From positions 36,288-100,287 of the forward strand of contig NZ_FNVR01000014.1 of assembly GCF_900108085.1 (NCBI RefSeq): a stretch of 64,000 bases of DNA, in the 5' to 3' direction. This document shows, one piece after another, positions 9,021 through 17,132 of this stretch (position 1 is its first letter; every line of letters begins with the position of its first letter). The position numbers and the translations under genes are program-made. The notes beneath the pieces are model-generated. The model ran no database searches. It had not been told where the DNA came from and saw only the letters and a program-made list of their open reading frames with translations. Source of the stretch: Algoriphagus boritolerans DSM 17298 = JCM 18970. Its GTDB lineage: Bacteria; Bacteroidota; Bacteroidia; Cytophagales; Cyclobacteriaceae.

Positions 9021-9644
9021 TCAAACTTCCAGATTATCCAAATAATGTAGCAATTGGAGAAAAGAAGCAATCGTAAACGGGGTCATTTCCCGCTCACGGA
9101 TAGTCTCCAGGTAGATTTGACGTAAAATTGGATAATCCTCGGGATTATAGAATTTTGCCAAGGTGACACCACGGAAGGAATTATAGACAAAGTTTTGTGT
9201 TTTGAAGGCTTTATCTTTTCGCTCGGCAAAGGCTCTTTCCAGGTTTTCAGGTTGGATCATTTCGTCCAACCAGTGAAATCCATGCATTACAAAAAACTTT
9301 TCGGAAGCTTCAATTGCCTCAGCCAATTGATAGTCATTTTCGATGACAAATCGCTTAGGGATCATTTTCCCGATTTTATCAGGAGTTTGAATGAGCGTAA
9401 TTGATCGATCTGAGTAATCGCTGAGTGTAGGTAAAAACCTGTGAATGATTTCCTCAACCCTGTGGATTCTTATACCAAGGTTATATTCCAGGTAGCTTAC
9501 GTCGGGATATTCACTGAAATGAACGAAGATAACCTGCTGACCATGAGGATAATTTTTATGGTACAGCAAATTAGAAGAGTGAAATTTAAACTCAAAATCG
9601 TTAAAGAATTGTTGATGTAACTCAATTACTTCCTGCTTCCTCAT
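9021..9644 (-). CDS. Conserved hypothetical protein, 207 aa
   Basis: I do not recognise the family. The protein is soluble, with no signal peptide or membrane segment. It is rich in aromatic and charged residues (for example HSSNLLYHKNYPHGQQ, SYLEYNLGIR, FVMHGFHWLDEMIQ). Good coding character on the minus strand, an ATG start, and stop-to-stop abutment with hrpB support a real gene. It lies about 40 bases downstream of the HEAT-like gene on the same strand and may be its operon partner. Function unknown. Confidence 0.7.
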   Translation of the reverse strand: MRKQEVIELHQQFFNDFEFKFHSSNLLYHKNYPHGQQVIFVHFSEYPDVSYLEYNLGIRIHRVEEIIHRFLPTLSDYSDRSITLIQTPDKIGKMIPKRFVIENDYQLAEAIEASEKFFVMHGFHWLDEMIQPENLERAFAERKDKAFKTQNFVYNSFRGVTLAKFYNPEDYPILRQIYLETIREREMTPFTIASFLQLLHYLDNLEV

Positions 9645-9684
9645 AGATTATTAAACTGAGGAATTTCCATTTTGTTGTGTTAAC

Positions 9685-10206
9685 TCAGGAAAATAATTCC
9701 CTCATTTCCTGCAACATAGGTTCGATTTCTGATTTTTTGACAGCCACACTTCCCTCATCTTCTGGATTGTGCAGGTAGTGATTCCAGTGTTTTTCAGCTT
9801 TTCGGATCGTACGGGGGGTCACATCGAATTCCACCTCATCCAAATAAACTTTGGCCAACGTTGAGGCTTTGTAATTCCCAAAAAGAAAAACCTTGAAAAC
9901 GTCCACAAATCGGTTGCTCAAGTCAAAATGTTCCAAAATCTGCACAAAAGCACCCTGGACAGTTTTGTTTTTCTTGTCAAAAATGGTCTCAAAAATCACA
10001 TCCAGCCCCTCTTCCTGAAACTTTGTCTTCGAAAGAGACCTGCAAGCCAAATAAGCCAATTCCCAATTATCTCCTCTGACCAATTCCAAAAGCTTTTCTT
10101 TTGTTTCCTCGTCAGCCACGCCGCCAAGCTTATCAGCAAAAAAGTAAGCTTCAGATTCCTTGGGATCGCACATCCGGTCAAAAAGTTTTTGAATATCTTC
10201 CTGCAT
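9685..10206 (-). CDS. HEAT-repeat-like protein
   Basis: An alpha-helical protein of 173 residues. The segments KLGGVADEETKEKLLELV, NWELAYLACRSL and GAFVQILEHFDLSNRF look like HEAT/ARM-type helical pairs, which usually mediate protein binding. I chose the internal ATG at 10206 over the longer frame starting at 10269. The longer form would overlap the divergent gene at 10255, while the short form sits 20 bases below a perfect TAnnTTTG element. It diverges from the bVLRF1 gene, so the two may share regulation. Exact role unknown. Confidence 0.68.
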   Translation of the reverse strand: MQEDIQKLFDRMCDPKESEAYFFADKLGGVADEETKEKLLELVRGDNWELAYLACRSLSKTKFQEEGLDVIFETIFDKKNKTVQGAFVQILEHFDLSNRFVDVFKVFLFGNYKASTLAKVYLDEVEFDVTPRTIRKAEKHWNHYLHNPEDEGSVAVKKSEIEPMLQEMRELFS

Positions 10207-10225
10207 GATTTTTTCTTTATTTGTG

Positions 10226-10233
10226 CAAAGATA
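10226..10233 (-). promoter_or_regulatory. Candidate -7 element for the HEAT-like gene
   Basis: Read on the minus strand this is TATCTTTG, an exact match to TAnnTTTG. It is placed 20 bases before the chosen ATG at 10206. It favours the shorter start over the longer frame. The matching -33 element is not clear. Confidence 0.4.
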
Positions 10234-10254
10234 GCCAATAGTTTTTTCCCTAAA

Positions 10255-10962
10255 ATGAATATTCCCCAAGCACAGCTAATCAGTCATGAACTTGCCGATT
10301 ACCTGATTTCTGATTCATTAGCCAAAGGTTTCTCCCTGTCATTCGATAGTAGGAAGCATCAAGTGGTGGTTGAAGACAATCAGGACTGGTTGGCAAAGAT
10401 CTACCTGCCCTGGACAGTTCAATGGTCAGAAAGCATCGGGCTTTTGGAAAATTCAGACTCCCATTTTTCACTGGTACTCATCCGTGCAGGTCAGGCAGTT
10501 GTGGGCTATTTTCATCAGGGAGTCCTACTTGACCACAAGGTATTCAGGGCATATATGGTGAGACAGAAGCAAGGAAAATCTCAGATTAAATATCTCAAAA
10601 CCAAGGGAAAATCACGTTCTGGTTCACGTATAAGATTAGCAGAGACAACTCAGTTTTTCGAAGAAATAAATGATCGATTGGGAAGTTATGCTGCTCAATT
10701 CCCCATTGATTTATGGGGAATCAGTTGTGCCAAAACGCTTTGGCCTTATTACTTCTCCTCAGCTGTTACTCCGCCATTTACCTCAAAAGCTGATAATCTG
10801 ATCGAACTCCCATTTCACGTTTCCCAAGGATCCTTCGAAGAATTAAAAATCGCTGGGGAATTACTTCAAAAGTATCAGCTGATTCTTTCAGAAAAAGGAA
10901 AGAATTTGATAAGCGTATTTCCAGAATCTGATTTTGATCCGACACAAAAAGCCGATTGGTAA
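10255..10962 (+). CDS. bVLRF1-type (Vms1-like) release-factor domain protein
   Basis: A soluble 235-residue protein. Its core resembles the Vms1/ANKZF1 release-factor-like (VLRF1) domain: a beta strand SLVLIRAGQAVVGYFHQG (72-89), then HKVFRAYMVRQKQGKSQ (94-110), and a KSRSGSRIRL stretch (119-128). Together these mirror the eukaryotic pattern F.RYVVRAKQGGSQ...SAGA.LRR. Q110 falls where Vms1 has the glutamine needed to cleave peptidyl-tRNA on stalled ribosomes. Bacteroidota members of this superfamily have been described computationally as bVLRF1. I infer a ribosome-rescue or tRNA-hydrolysis role. The ATG at 10255 is preferred over the upstream in-frame extension because only the part after it resembles the family. 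Confidence 0.72.
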   Translation: MNIPQAQLISHELADYLISDSLAKGFSLSFDSRKHQVVVEDNQDWLAKIYLPWTVQWSESIGLLENSDSHFSLVLIRAGQAVVGYFHQGVLLDHKVFRAYMVRQKQGKSQIKYLKTKGKSRSGSRIRLAETTQFFEEINDRLGSYAAQFPIDLWGISCAKTLWPYYFSSAVTPPFTSKADNLIELPFHVSQGSFEELKIAGELLQKYQLILSEKGKNLISVFPESDFDPTQKADW

Positions 10963-10990
10963 ATCATGCTTCACTCGCCTAAACAAAAGA

Positions 10991-11012
10991 AAGCCCCGGC
11001 TATCCGAGGCTT
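10991..11012 (-). terminator. Terminator for the TM2/DUF2752 operon
   Basis: On the minus strand two 9-base arms (11012-11004 and 10999-10991, one G-U pair) flank a 4-base loop and are followed by TCTTTTGTTT. It lies just beyond the stop of the TM2 gene and also within reach of the convergent bVLRF1 gene. Confidence 0.6.
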
Positions 11013-11033
11013 CCAAAGGGTTTAAACTTCTAC

Positions 11034-11414
11034 TTATATCGAACTTCCTCCTCCCATATTCGGGAAGTGATTGGAGATCATGGCCAGGGTTTCATGAGCC
11101 ATTTTTACATTGTACTCGTAGGCCAGGCTTTTGTAATTCACCAAATCCACTATGGTACCGATAAAACACAACCCGAGCGTCAGGATATACAATATTCCGA
11201 GACCAATCTGACCCAAAATAAACCGGTGCAGACCAGCAAACCCGAAGAAACCCAGTAAAGTCAGAATCAAGATCATCTGTGAGTCTTTTCTTCTTGCACG
11301 GTAAACCTGTGCAAACAGAGAGGCTTGGTCTTCATCCATGTTTTTCATAAGTCCCTGGATATATCCCAGTTCCATACCTTCCAGTTCAGGAAGGTGTCTC
11401 AATACATTAGCCAT
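11034..11414 (-). CDS. TM2-domain membrane protein
   Basis: A 126-residue protein with a soluble N-terminal helix region. A TM2 domain follows: two transmembrane helices (LILTLLGFFGFAGLHRFILG and LGILYILTLGLCFIG) joined by the short GQIG turn, then TIVDL. TM2 proteins are inner-membrane proteins of unknown function, related by motif to eukaryotic TM2D proteins. The start overlaps the end of the DUF2752 gene by 8 bases, so the pair is translationally coupled. This pairing is common in Bacteroidota. Confidence 0.88.
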   Translation of the reverse strand: MANVLRHLPELEGMELGYIQGLMKNMDEDQASLFAQVYRARRKDSQMILILTLLGFFGFAGLHRFILGQIGLGILYILTLGLCFIGTIVDLVNYKSLAYEYNVKMAHETLAMISNHFPNMGGGSSI

Positions 11415-11712
11415 AATTGTGTGTTGTTTTTAGGTTTTTTATAAGATTCCAAATTCGGTGAAAGATCACGACAAAAGCTACCATTCCCAGCGGGTGCATG
11501 GACCAAGAGGCCTGAAAATCTCCATGTGCCAGAAGATTCATGGACCTACCTAATCCGCATCCGGGACACCATTCGAAACCAAGTTGATTGAGCGGACACA
11601 AACTCAGGTGACTTTCAGCATGTGGTTCCATTGTCAGAATCGCAATTAAGCTTCCTATCCAGAACACCAACTCAAGAGGAAATCGATGTAGATATGCAGT
11701 GATCTGCTTCAT
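11407..11712 (-). CDS. DUF2752-family membrane protein
   Basis: A 101-residue inner-membrane protein with three hydrophobic segments. The family signature CPLNQLGFEWCPGCGLGRS is present, including the paired cysteines of CPGCG. The function of the family is unknown. I start it at the ATG at 11712 rather than the TTG nine bases upstream. It is the first gene of a two-gene operon with the TM2 protein. A metal-binding or redox role for the cysteines is only a guess. Confidence 0.87.
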   Translation of the reverse strand: MKQITAYLHRFPLELVFWIGSLIAILTMEPHAESHLSLCPLNQLGFEWCPGCGLGRSMNLLAHGDFQASWSMHPLGMVAFVVIFHRIWNLIKNLKTTHNYG

Positions 11713-11820
11713 GCCACTCAAAGTACGAAAAAGGTGCCATCTGGCAAATGTTGCTTAAAAACGCCAGAATCCGCCCTCCTGTAATTCAACTGCGTGATAA
11801 GTGGACAAAAAAGTGTTCGA

Positions 11821-12903
11821 TTATGAACGGGCGATCTCAGGAAGTTTAATTATCATCAACCTTCCGAATTGTTGAATTTGTTGCTGATCCAGATTCCTTT
11901 TCAAATTCACGTAAGTATTTTTGGTTCGTCTATTTTTCTGGCCATTTAGTTTGAGTACCAGGCCAAGCAAATCACCCTGGATCAAGCGGTTTGAAGTAAG
12001 ATTAAGGGCTTTTGACGCGTCTTTTCCCAGAAAGAACGCAACGATTCCCTCGATTTGATCAATTAAAATCGGATCAGGGATAGTTTTTCTGTAGTAATTC
12101 AACAATGCCCCAATTAACTTTTGACCTGCTTCTGAAGCCCGGATATGTCGCTTCCTGATCAGTTTATCCAATTCAAAGGCTTCCTTAGAAGTCTCCGGCC
12201 AGATATTCACATCAATTCCGATTAGCTCACCGATCCATTTCCAATAGGCTAAAATGGCCTGATGCTGCGCCTCAGTGAGGCTGATTCCTAATTTCAATAA
12301 TCCCCGCAATACAATTTGACTAAAAGCAAGGTTGGTCCCGAGCATGTCCTCCTGATTGACTGGTTTTCCATAGGCATTATCCCAATCCTTAGCATAATGC
12401 GAGATGAAATACCGGCTAAAGGCATGAATGAGTCTTACTTTAGCACAAACCAAAAACGCACTCCTTTCGGAGGTAAAAGCTCCAGGTTTAAAGATTTCCA
12501 TCACAAAGCTGCCTGTCTCACCCAAGCGCTCGCCGATGGAATCTATGATTCGTTTTGATCTTACCAAGACCTCCGCGCCATCTGCAAATGCATAGCAATA
12601 AGGAAGGGAATATAAGCCTAGCATTGCGGTGTATAGTTGTCCGTTTTCCGCAAAAAAGCGTTGACCATTTTTCAGGGTACCAGGTTCAGTGGACGTTTCC
12701 TTTTGTTTATAGAATTCAAAGAACCGGACAAGATCAGTGTCAAAATCTGAGGGCGAATCATCGGGAATAGTCTGCCAGGAATTAATCAATTTTATCCAGT
12801 CCGGATGTTTGATCAAACTCAAAACAGCACAATCAGCCAGGTCGTCCTGACGGTCACGAAGCGTATCGAATAAAGAATCGGTATATAGATGTAACTTTCC
12901 CAC
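11821..12903 (-). CDS. MpaB/rubber-oxygenase (DUF2236) family protein
   Basis: A 360-residue alpha-helical protein of the family that includes MpaB and latex-clearing oxygenase Lcp, b-type haem enzymes. The region VRLIHAFSRYFI followed by WDNAYGKPVNQEDMLGTNLAFS matches the family core, where conserved Arg and His residues sit near the haem. Substrates of Bacteroidota members are unknown. There is no signal peptide, so it is probably cytoplasmic. The frame begins at GTG: no in-frame ATG exists before the conserved region and a TAG lies just upstream, so GTG appears to be the start. It diverges from the beta-propeller gene at 12953. Confidence 0.8.
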   Translation of the reverse strand: MGKLHLYTDSLFDTLRDRQDDLADCAVLSLIKHPDWIKLINSWQTIPDDSPSDFDTDLVRFFEFYKQKETSTEPGTLKNGQRFFAENGQLYTAMLGLYSLPYCYAFADGAEVLVRSKRIIDSIGERLGETGSFVMEIFKPGAFTSERSAFLVCAKVRLIHAFSRYFISHYAKDWDNAYGKPVNQEDMLGTNLAFSQIVLRGLLKLGISLTEAQHQAILAYWKWIGELIGIDVNIWPETSKEAFELDKLIRKRHIRASEAGQKLIGALLNYYRKTIPDPILIDQIEGIVAFFLGKDASKALNLTSNRLIQGDLLGLVLKLNGQKNRRTKNTYVNLKRNLDQQQIQQFGRLMIIKLPEIARS

Positions 12904-12952
12904 GCCATTCTAACCTTGATTTTGTAATTTGGTTGACTTTAAACCTGTCTTG

Positions 12953-13846
12953 ATGAATAAAATAATTTTAGCCCTTTCGATTTTCTTTGCAATGGGGTTA
13001 CAAACCACTCTGGCTCAGGGAGGTTTTGATATTTGGATGTTGGATACCAAAGGCAAAGGGAGAAAATTTAAAGTCCTCCCGGAAACAGCCAAGCCCTTGA
13101 CTAATCGACCGGAATATGATAACCAGCCCAATTTTATAAATGATTTTCAGTTGGTATTCTCAGCTGCGGACGAAAATGGCAATCATGACATCATCGTTTA
13201 TAATTTTAAAACTGAAAAATTCACCAATCTCAGTAAAACAGCTGATCGGAGTGAGTTTTCACCAACCTTGACAGATTGCGGTTTATATGTTTCAGCTGTG
13301 GTTATGGAGCCCGACAGTACCCAGCGCCTTTGGTTATATCCCACAAATTTTGGTGAACCGGAGCTACTCTACGATGATATTGCTCCAGTTGGATATTACG
13401 ATTGGTATGATAATAAAGCGGCGATGTTTATACTTGGAGACCCAAACAAACTTGTTTATGCTCGCGGTAAAGGTGATCTTTTGGAGATTGACAATCACAT
13501 AGGTAGAGCTATTAAACGTAGACCCAAAACCTCTCAAATCAGTTATTTATCCATGAAGTCACCAAATGAAACTGAGCATGGACTTGAGTTGCCGATCAGA
13601 ACCTATGACCTTCTGAACGGAAAAACGGAGGTACTTGGCTTTGGATTAGCCGGTGCTTTGGATTTTATTTGGCAGGATCACCACTACTTATTGATGGCTC
13701 AAGGAAACAACATTTACCATAAAAAATCAAATCATTCCGAATGGGAATTTCTCGGAACAATCCAGTCTGATTCACATCAAAACATCACCAGAATTGCCTA
13801 CAGTCCGGATCTAAAAAAACTGGTAGTAGTCATGCAGCGCAAATAA
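12953..13846 (+). CDS. Secreted TolB-like beta-propeller protein
   Basis: The chosen ATG (12953) gives 297 residues beginning with a Sec signal peptide (hydrophobic IILALSIFFAMGL, cleavage near TLAQ). The mature protein has WD40/PD40-like blades: NQPNFINDFQLVFSAADENG resembles the DxxPxxSPDGxxIxF repeat of TolB-type propellers, and SEFSPTLTDCGLYVSAV is a second copy. It is probably periplasmic. It lies 12 bases upstream of the SMP-30 gene, so the two likely form an operon of secreted propellers. Function unknown. Confidence 0.75.
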   Translation: MNKIILALSIFFAMGLQTTLAQGGFDIWMLDTKGKGRKFKVLPETAKPLTNRPEYDNQPNFINDFQLVFSAADENGNHDIIVYNFKTEKFTNLSKTADRSEFSPTLTDCGLYVSAVVMEPDSTQRLWLYPTNFGEPELLYDDIAPVGYYDWYDNKAAMFILGDPNKLVYARGKGDLLEIDNHIGRAIKRRPKTSQISYLSMKSPNETEHGLELPIRTYDLLNGKTEVLGFGLAGALDFIWQDHHYLLMAQGNNIYHKKSNHSEWEFLGTIQSDSHQNITRIAYSPDLKKLVVVMQRK

Positions 13847-13858
13847 CCCCAAAAATCT

Positions 13859-14782
13859 ATGCAAATGAATTTCAAATGTTCGCTTACCCTTACAGCACTG
13901 CTCTTATCCTCTTTTTCGCTATTGGCCCAAATCGAGGATAAACGCGGAGTAGTCGCAAAAAACGCAGAATTAGTGAAAGTTCAGGATGGATTTAAATTTA
14001 CCGAAGGTCCCGCTGTGAATCGGATGGGCGATATTTTTTTTACTGACCAACCTAACGATAAAATCTATAAGTGGTCTGCCGGAAGTAACAAAATCGAACT
14101 TTTCAAGGACGGCGCAGGCCGCTCCAATGGATTGTATTTCCAATTAGACGGAACTTTGATTTCCGCAGCTGATCTTCAAAATGAACTTTGGGCAATCGAC
14201 CAGAATACAGGAAAGGAAACAGTAATAGTCCCTTCTTTCAGAGGTAAAAAACTGAATGGCCCAAATGACGTTTGGGTAAGACCAAGCGGTGGATTATATT
14301 TCACAGACCCACTTTACCCCAGACCCTATTGGGAAGGAATAAGAGGGAAAGATATGGAACAGGACGGGCAGCACGTTTATTTCCTTTCTGCGGACAGATC
14401 TGAGCTTTTCAGAGTGACCGAAGATCTGACTCAGCCCAATGGCATCGTGGGCACTCCTGATGGAAAAACCTTGTATGTGGCAGACATCGGAGCAAAAAAA
14501 ACCTGGAAATATGATGTCTTGCCTGACGGCTATCTGACGAATAAAACGCTATTCTGTGAAATGGGATCAGACGGGATGACCATCGATGACAAGGGAAATG
14601 TTTACCTGACCGGAAAAGGCGTTACTGTATTCGACAAAAATGGAACTCAGATCGCACACATTCCTGTGCCTGCTGACTGGACTGCGAATGTGGTTTTTGG
14701 CGCACTGGATCGCAGAACAATGTTCATCACAGCAATGGATGCTGTCTACACCTTACAAATGAAAACCAGAGGCGTTTGGTGA
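13859..14782 (+). CDS. Secreted SMP-30/gluconolactonase-family lactonase
   Basis: A 307-residue protein with a Sec signal peptide (TALLLSSFSLLAQ). The six-bladed propeller of the SMP-30/gluconolactonase family carries motifs FTEGPAVNRMGDIFFTD, LNGPNDVWVRPSGGLYFTD and QPNGIVGTPDGKTLYVAD. These include the Glu, Asn and Asp metal ligands of the family. It would hydrolyse a sugar lactone or related ester in the periplasm; the substrate is uncertain. It follows the other propeller gene with a 12-base gap. ATG codons at 13859 and 13865 are both plausible starts. Confidence 0.88.
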   Translation: MQMNFKCSLTLTALLLSSFSLLAQIEDKRGVVAKNAELVKVQDGFKFTEGPAVNRMGDIFFTDQPNDKIYKWSAGSNKIELFKDGAGRSNGLYFQLDGTLISAADLQNELWAIDQNTGKETVIVPSFRGKKLNGPNDVWVRPSGGLYFTDPLYPRPYWEGIRGKDMEQDGQHVYFLSADRSELFRVTEDLTQPNGIVGTPDGKTLYVADIGAKKTWKYDVLPDGYLTNKTLFCEMGSDGMTIDDKGNVYLTGKGVTVFDKNGTQIAHIPVPADWTANVVFGALDRRTMFITAMDAVYTLQMKTRGVW

Positions 14783-14844
14783 AAAAGACACAAGAAGGTA
14801 AAAGCAAGATACAGGACCAAGGTAACTTTTCAACTTTCAAATTA

Positions 14845-14895
14845 AATGATCAAATTTTAGGGACACTTTTCACGGCTCCCTGAAATTTGATCATT
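14845..14895. repeat. Long inverted repeat between convergent genes
   Basis: Arms of 19 bases (14845-14863 and 14877-14895) pair with a single G-U position around a 13-base loop. No T-run follows on either strand, so it is not a classic intrinsic terminator. The flanks (about 14785-14825 and 14910-14942) carry CAAGA/TCTTG-type units in opposite orientation, extending the symmetry. It may act as a terminator or an mRNA 3'-end stabiliser, or be a palindromic repeat element. Confidence 0.6.
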
Positions 14896-14944
14896 GGTTA
14901 ATCCACCTGCCTCTTGTTTCTTGGTTCTGATGCCTTGGTTCTAT

Positions 14945-15652
14945 TTAGCAATTCCCATCCACTTCACAGCTCTCCCCATCGGCATTCCCAGCCAGGTCTA
15001 AAGTCGGATTCTTTTTGGCAAATTCAGCCCAGGCTTTTTCCAGCGTCTGATCAAACACCTCATCAGGCTGTGCACCTGAGATTCCAAATTTTCGATCCAG
15101 AACGAAAAAAGGAACACCCCTTACACCAAGTTGTCTTGCTTCATAAATATCATGATCCACAGCATCTTCAAACTGATTTGATTCAAGCATTACTTTAATT
15201 TTTTCTTGGTTCATACCCACTTCTTTACCTAAGGAGATCAAGGTAGTAAAGTCATCCACATTTTTGCCTTCGGAAAAATAAGCACGAAGCAACCGCTCTT
15301 TCATGGCATCACCTTTTCCGGACTCTTTTGCCAAATGAATCAGACGGTGGGCATTTCGGGTATTGGCTACCACGGCATGTTCGAAATCAAAGTCAAGACC
15401 CTGAGCCACGGCCATATTCACGACGTTGGCAGTGATTTCACGGGTTTGCTCCATAGACCAACCCTTTGACTGAGATAAATGCTCCAAAGTACTGATATTG
15501 GGATTTGTTACCTGATCCGGATTGAGTTGAAAACTCTTCCATTCGATCTCCACTTTGTCTTTGAATGGAAATTTTTCAAGTGCCTTTTCCAACTTTCTTT
15601 TGCCGATGTAACAAAAAGGACAAACAACATCCGACCAAATCTCGATTCGCAT
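14945..15652 (-). CDS. DsbA-family oxidoreductase, FrnE type
   Basis: A 235-residue thioredoxin-fold protein with an inserted helical domain. The active-site motif is CPFC (in SDVVCPFCYIGKRKLEKAL, near residue 11), and the cis-Pro region is RGVPFFVLDRKFGISGAQ. It lacks a signal peptide, as in cytoplasmic FrnE proteins implicated in disulfide handling and oxidative stress. An unusual short tail carries two further cysteines (ESCEVDGNC), which could form a redox pair or bind metal. Monocistronic. Confidence 0.88.
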   Translation of the reverse strand: MRIEIWSDVVCPFCYIGKRKLEKALEKFPFKDKVEIEWKSFQLNPDQVTNPNISTLEHLSQSKGWSMEQTREITANVVNMAVAQGLDFDFEHAVVANTRNAHRLIHLAKESGKGDAMKERLLRAYFSEGKNVDDFTTLISLGKEVGMNQEKIKVMLESNQFEDAVDHDIYEARQLGVRGVPFFVLDRKFGISGAQPDEVFDQTLEKAWAEFAKKNPTLDLAGNADGESCEVDGNC

Positions 15653-15714
15653 AGCTTTTTTTATTTACTTAACTGAAAAATCAGATTTTAAACCAAAGAG
15701 TTCAAGCTTAAGCT

Positions 15715-15870
15715 GTGAAGACCAAAGAATGTCCCTCCTGCGCGATGGAAATCGATGACCAAGCATCCATCTGTCCCATCTGCCAATTTGAATTCCCAAA
15801 GCGCTCTCCCTGGATTACATGGATGGCGCTGGTTCTTGTCCTTGTTTTTTTACTTTCCTTCTTCCTCTGA
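15715..15870 (+). CDS. Small zinc-ribbon membrane protein, 51 aa
   Basis: This is a short frame opened by GTG directly after an in-frame TAA. It encodes CPSC...CPIC (spacing CxxC-13-CxxC), a treble-clef or zinc-ribbon-like metal site. A basic-aromatic hinge (FPKRSPW) and one transmembrane helix (WMALVLVLVFLLSFFL) at the extreme C-terminus follow. Such zinc-ribbon plus tail-anchor microproteins occur in Bacteroidota, but no function is known. The stop lies 14 bases before the aminotransferase ATG, suggesting co-transcription. The non-ATG start lowers confidence. Confidence 0.6.
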   Translation: MKTKECPSCAMEIDDQASICPICQFEFPKRSPWITWMALVLVLVFLLSFFL

Positions 15871-15884
15871 AAATCTGCAAGACG

Positions 15885-17132
15885 ATGAATAAACGATCCT
15901 TCCTTAAATCTTTAGCTGCTTTGGGTATTGGTACTGGGGCTATTTTTGAGAGTAAAGCAAAACCTTTATCCTGGAAAAACCTGGATTTTGGTTCAGCAGA
16001 TGTCTGGGATCAAATCCGAAATGGATACCGAATCAAGCCGGATTATATCAATCTGGAAAATGGCTATTACTGCTTTCTTCCGGAGGAAACGCTGGAGAAA
16101 TACATTGAACATATCCGGGAGGTCAACTATCAAGCTTCCTTTTACATGCGCGGGGTCCAGGTAGAAAACAAAGCCAAGTCTGCCGCAATGCTTGCCGAAC
16201 TCGTCGGGGCATCGTCAGAGGAAGTGGTTTTGACCAGAAATACCACTGAGTCTTTGGATTTGATCATTTCCGGGTATCCATGGAAAGCCGGAGATGAAGC
16301 CGTTTTTGCCTATCAGGATTACGGAAGCATGCAGACCATGTTTGAGTTAGCCTCCAAACGCTGGGGAATTAAAACAGTCAAAGTTAATATCCCCATGCAT
16401 CCCGAAAATGATGAGGAAATCGTGGAGGTTTATCGAAAGGCCATCACACCGGATACGCGTCTAATTATGGTGCCGCATATTGTAAATATAACCGGACACA
16501 TTCTTCCGGTACGGAAAATCGCTGCAATGGCCCATGAGCGTGGTGTTGAAATCATGCTTGACGGAGCTCATGCGGTAGGTCACTTCACCTTTAAGATGCA
16601 TGAGTTGGACTGCGATTATTACGGCAGTAGTCTACACAAATGGCTCAGCGTCCCGCTTGGTGCCGGCATGTTGTATGTTAAAAAAGAGAAGATAAGCAAG
16701 ATTCAACCCCTACTCGCTCCCTTTGACATGAATCTCAAAACGATTGGCTACCTAAATCACATTGGAACTCATCCCGTAGCCACAGATCTTGCTGTGATTA
16801 ATGCCATAGAATTTCAGAATAAAATCGGTGCCAAACGAAAAGAAGAGCGGCTGAGATTTCTTCAAAAATACTGGTCGGATCAAGTCAGAAATCACCCCGG
16901 CATCCAGGTGAACACACCTATAGCGGATGATAGATGTTGTGGTATCGGAAATGTTTGGGTAGAAAGATTCGCTCCAGCTGAAATGGGCAAAACCCTGATG
17001 GAAAAGTACAAAATCTTCACTGCCCCGATAGATGGCGCAGGTGTGAGAGGCGTTAGAGTTTCACCCAACATTTACACTTCAACAGCCGAATTGGATCAGT
17101 TGGTTAAAGCTTTGAAAGAAATGGCAGGATAG
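15885..17132 (+). CDS. Class V aminotransferase-fold PLP enzyme (isopenicillin-N-epimerase-like)
   Basis: Starting at the ATG at 15885 the protein has 415 residues. The N-terminus MNKRSFLKSLAALGIGTGA looks like a twin-arginine-type export signal (KR in place of RR). The fold-type I PLP core has RNTTESLDLIISGY (phosphate contact), MLDGAHAVGHF (Asp bonding the pyridine N, then His) and SSLHKWLSVPLG, with the Schiff-base Lys. Relatives include isopenicillin-N epimerase and cysteine desulfurase-like enzymes; the real reaction is unknown. The longer upstream frame would run through the zinc-ribbon gene and is rejected. Confidence 0.85.
   Translation: MNKRSFLKSLAALGIGTGAIFESKAKPLSWKNLDFGSADVWDQIRNGYRIKPDYINLENGYYCFLPEETLEKYIEHIREVNYQASFYMRGVQVENKAKSAAMLAELVGASSEEVVLTRNTTESLDLIISGYPWKAGDEAVFAYQDYGSMQTMFELASKRWGIKTVKVNIPMHPENDEEIVEVYRKAITPDTRLIMVPHIVNITGHILPVRKIAAMAHERGVEIMLDGAHAVGHFTFKMHELDCDYYGSSLHKWLSVPLGAGMLYVKKEKISKIQPLLAPFDMNLKTIGYLNHIGTHPVATDLAVINAIEFQNKIGAKRKEERLRFLQKYWSDQVRNHPGIQVNTPIADDRCCGIGNVWVERFAPAEMGKTLMEKYKIFTAPIDGAGVRGVRVSPNIYTSTAELDQLVKALKEMAG

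Noticed and set aside
9928..10254. N-terminal extension of the bVLRF1 frame
   Set aside because: It lies antisense to the HEAT-like gene and has no family similarity; the ATG at 10255 gives a normal protein.
11034..11712. Toxin-antitoxin module from two small overlapping genes
   Set aside because: Both products are recognisable membrane families (TM2 and DUF2752), not toxin or antitoxin folds.
15819..15884. Longer start for the class V aminotransferase
   Set aside because: It reads through the zinc-ribbon gene and removes the export-signal-like N-terminus from its natural position.
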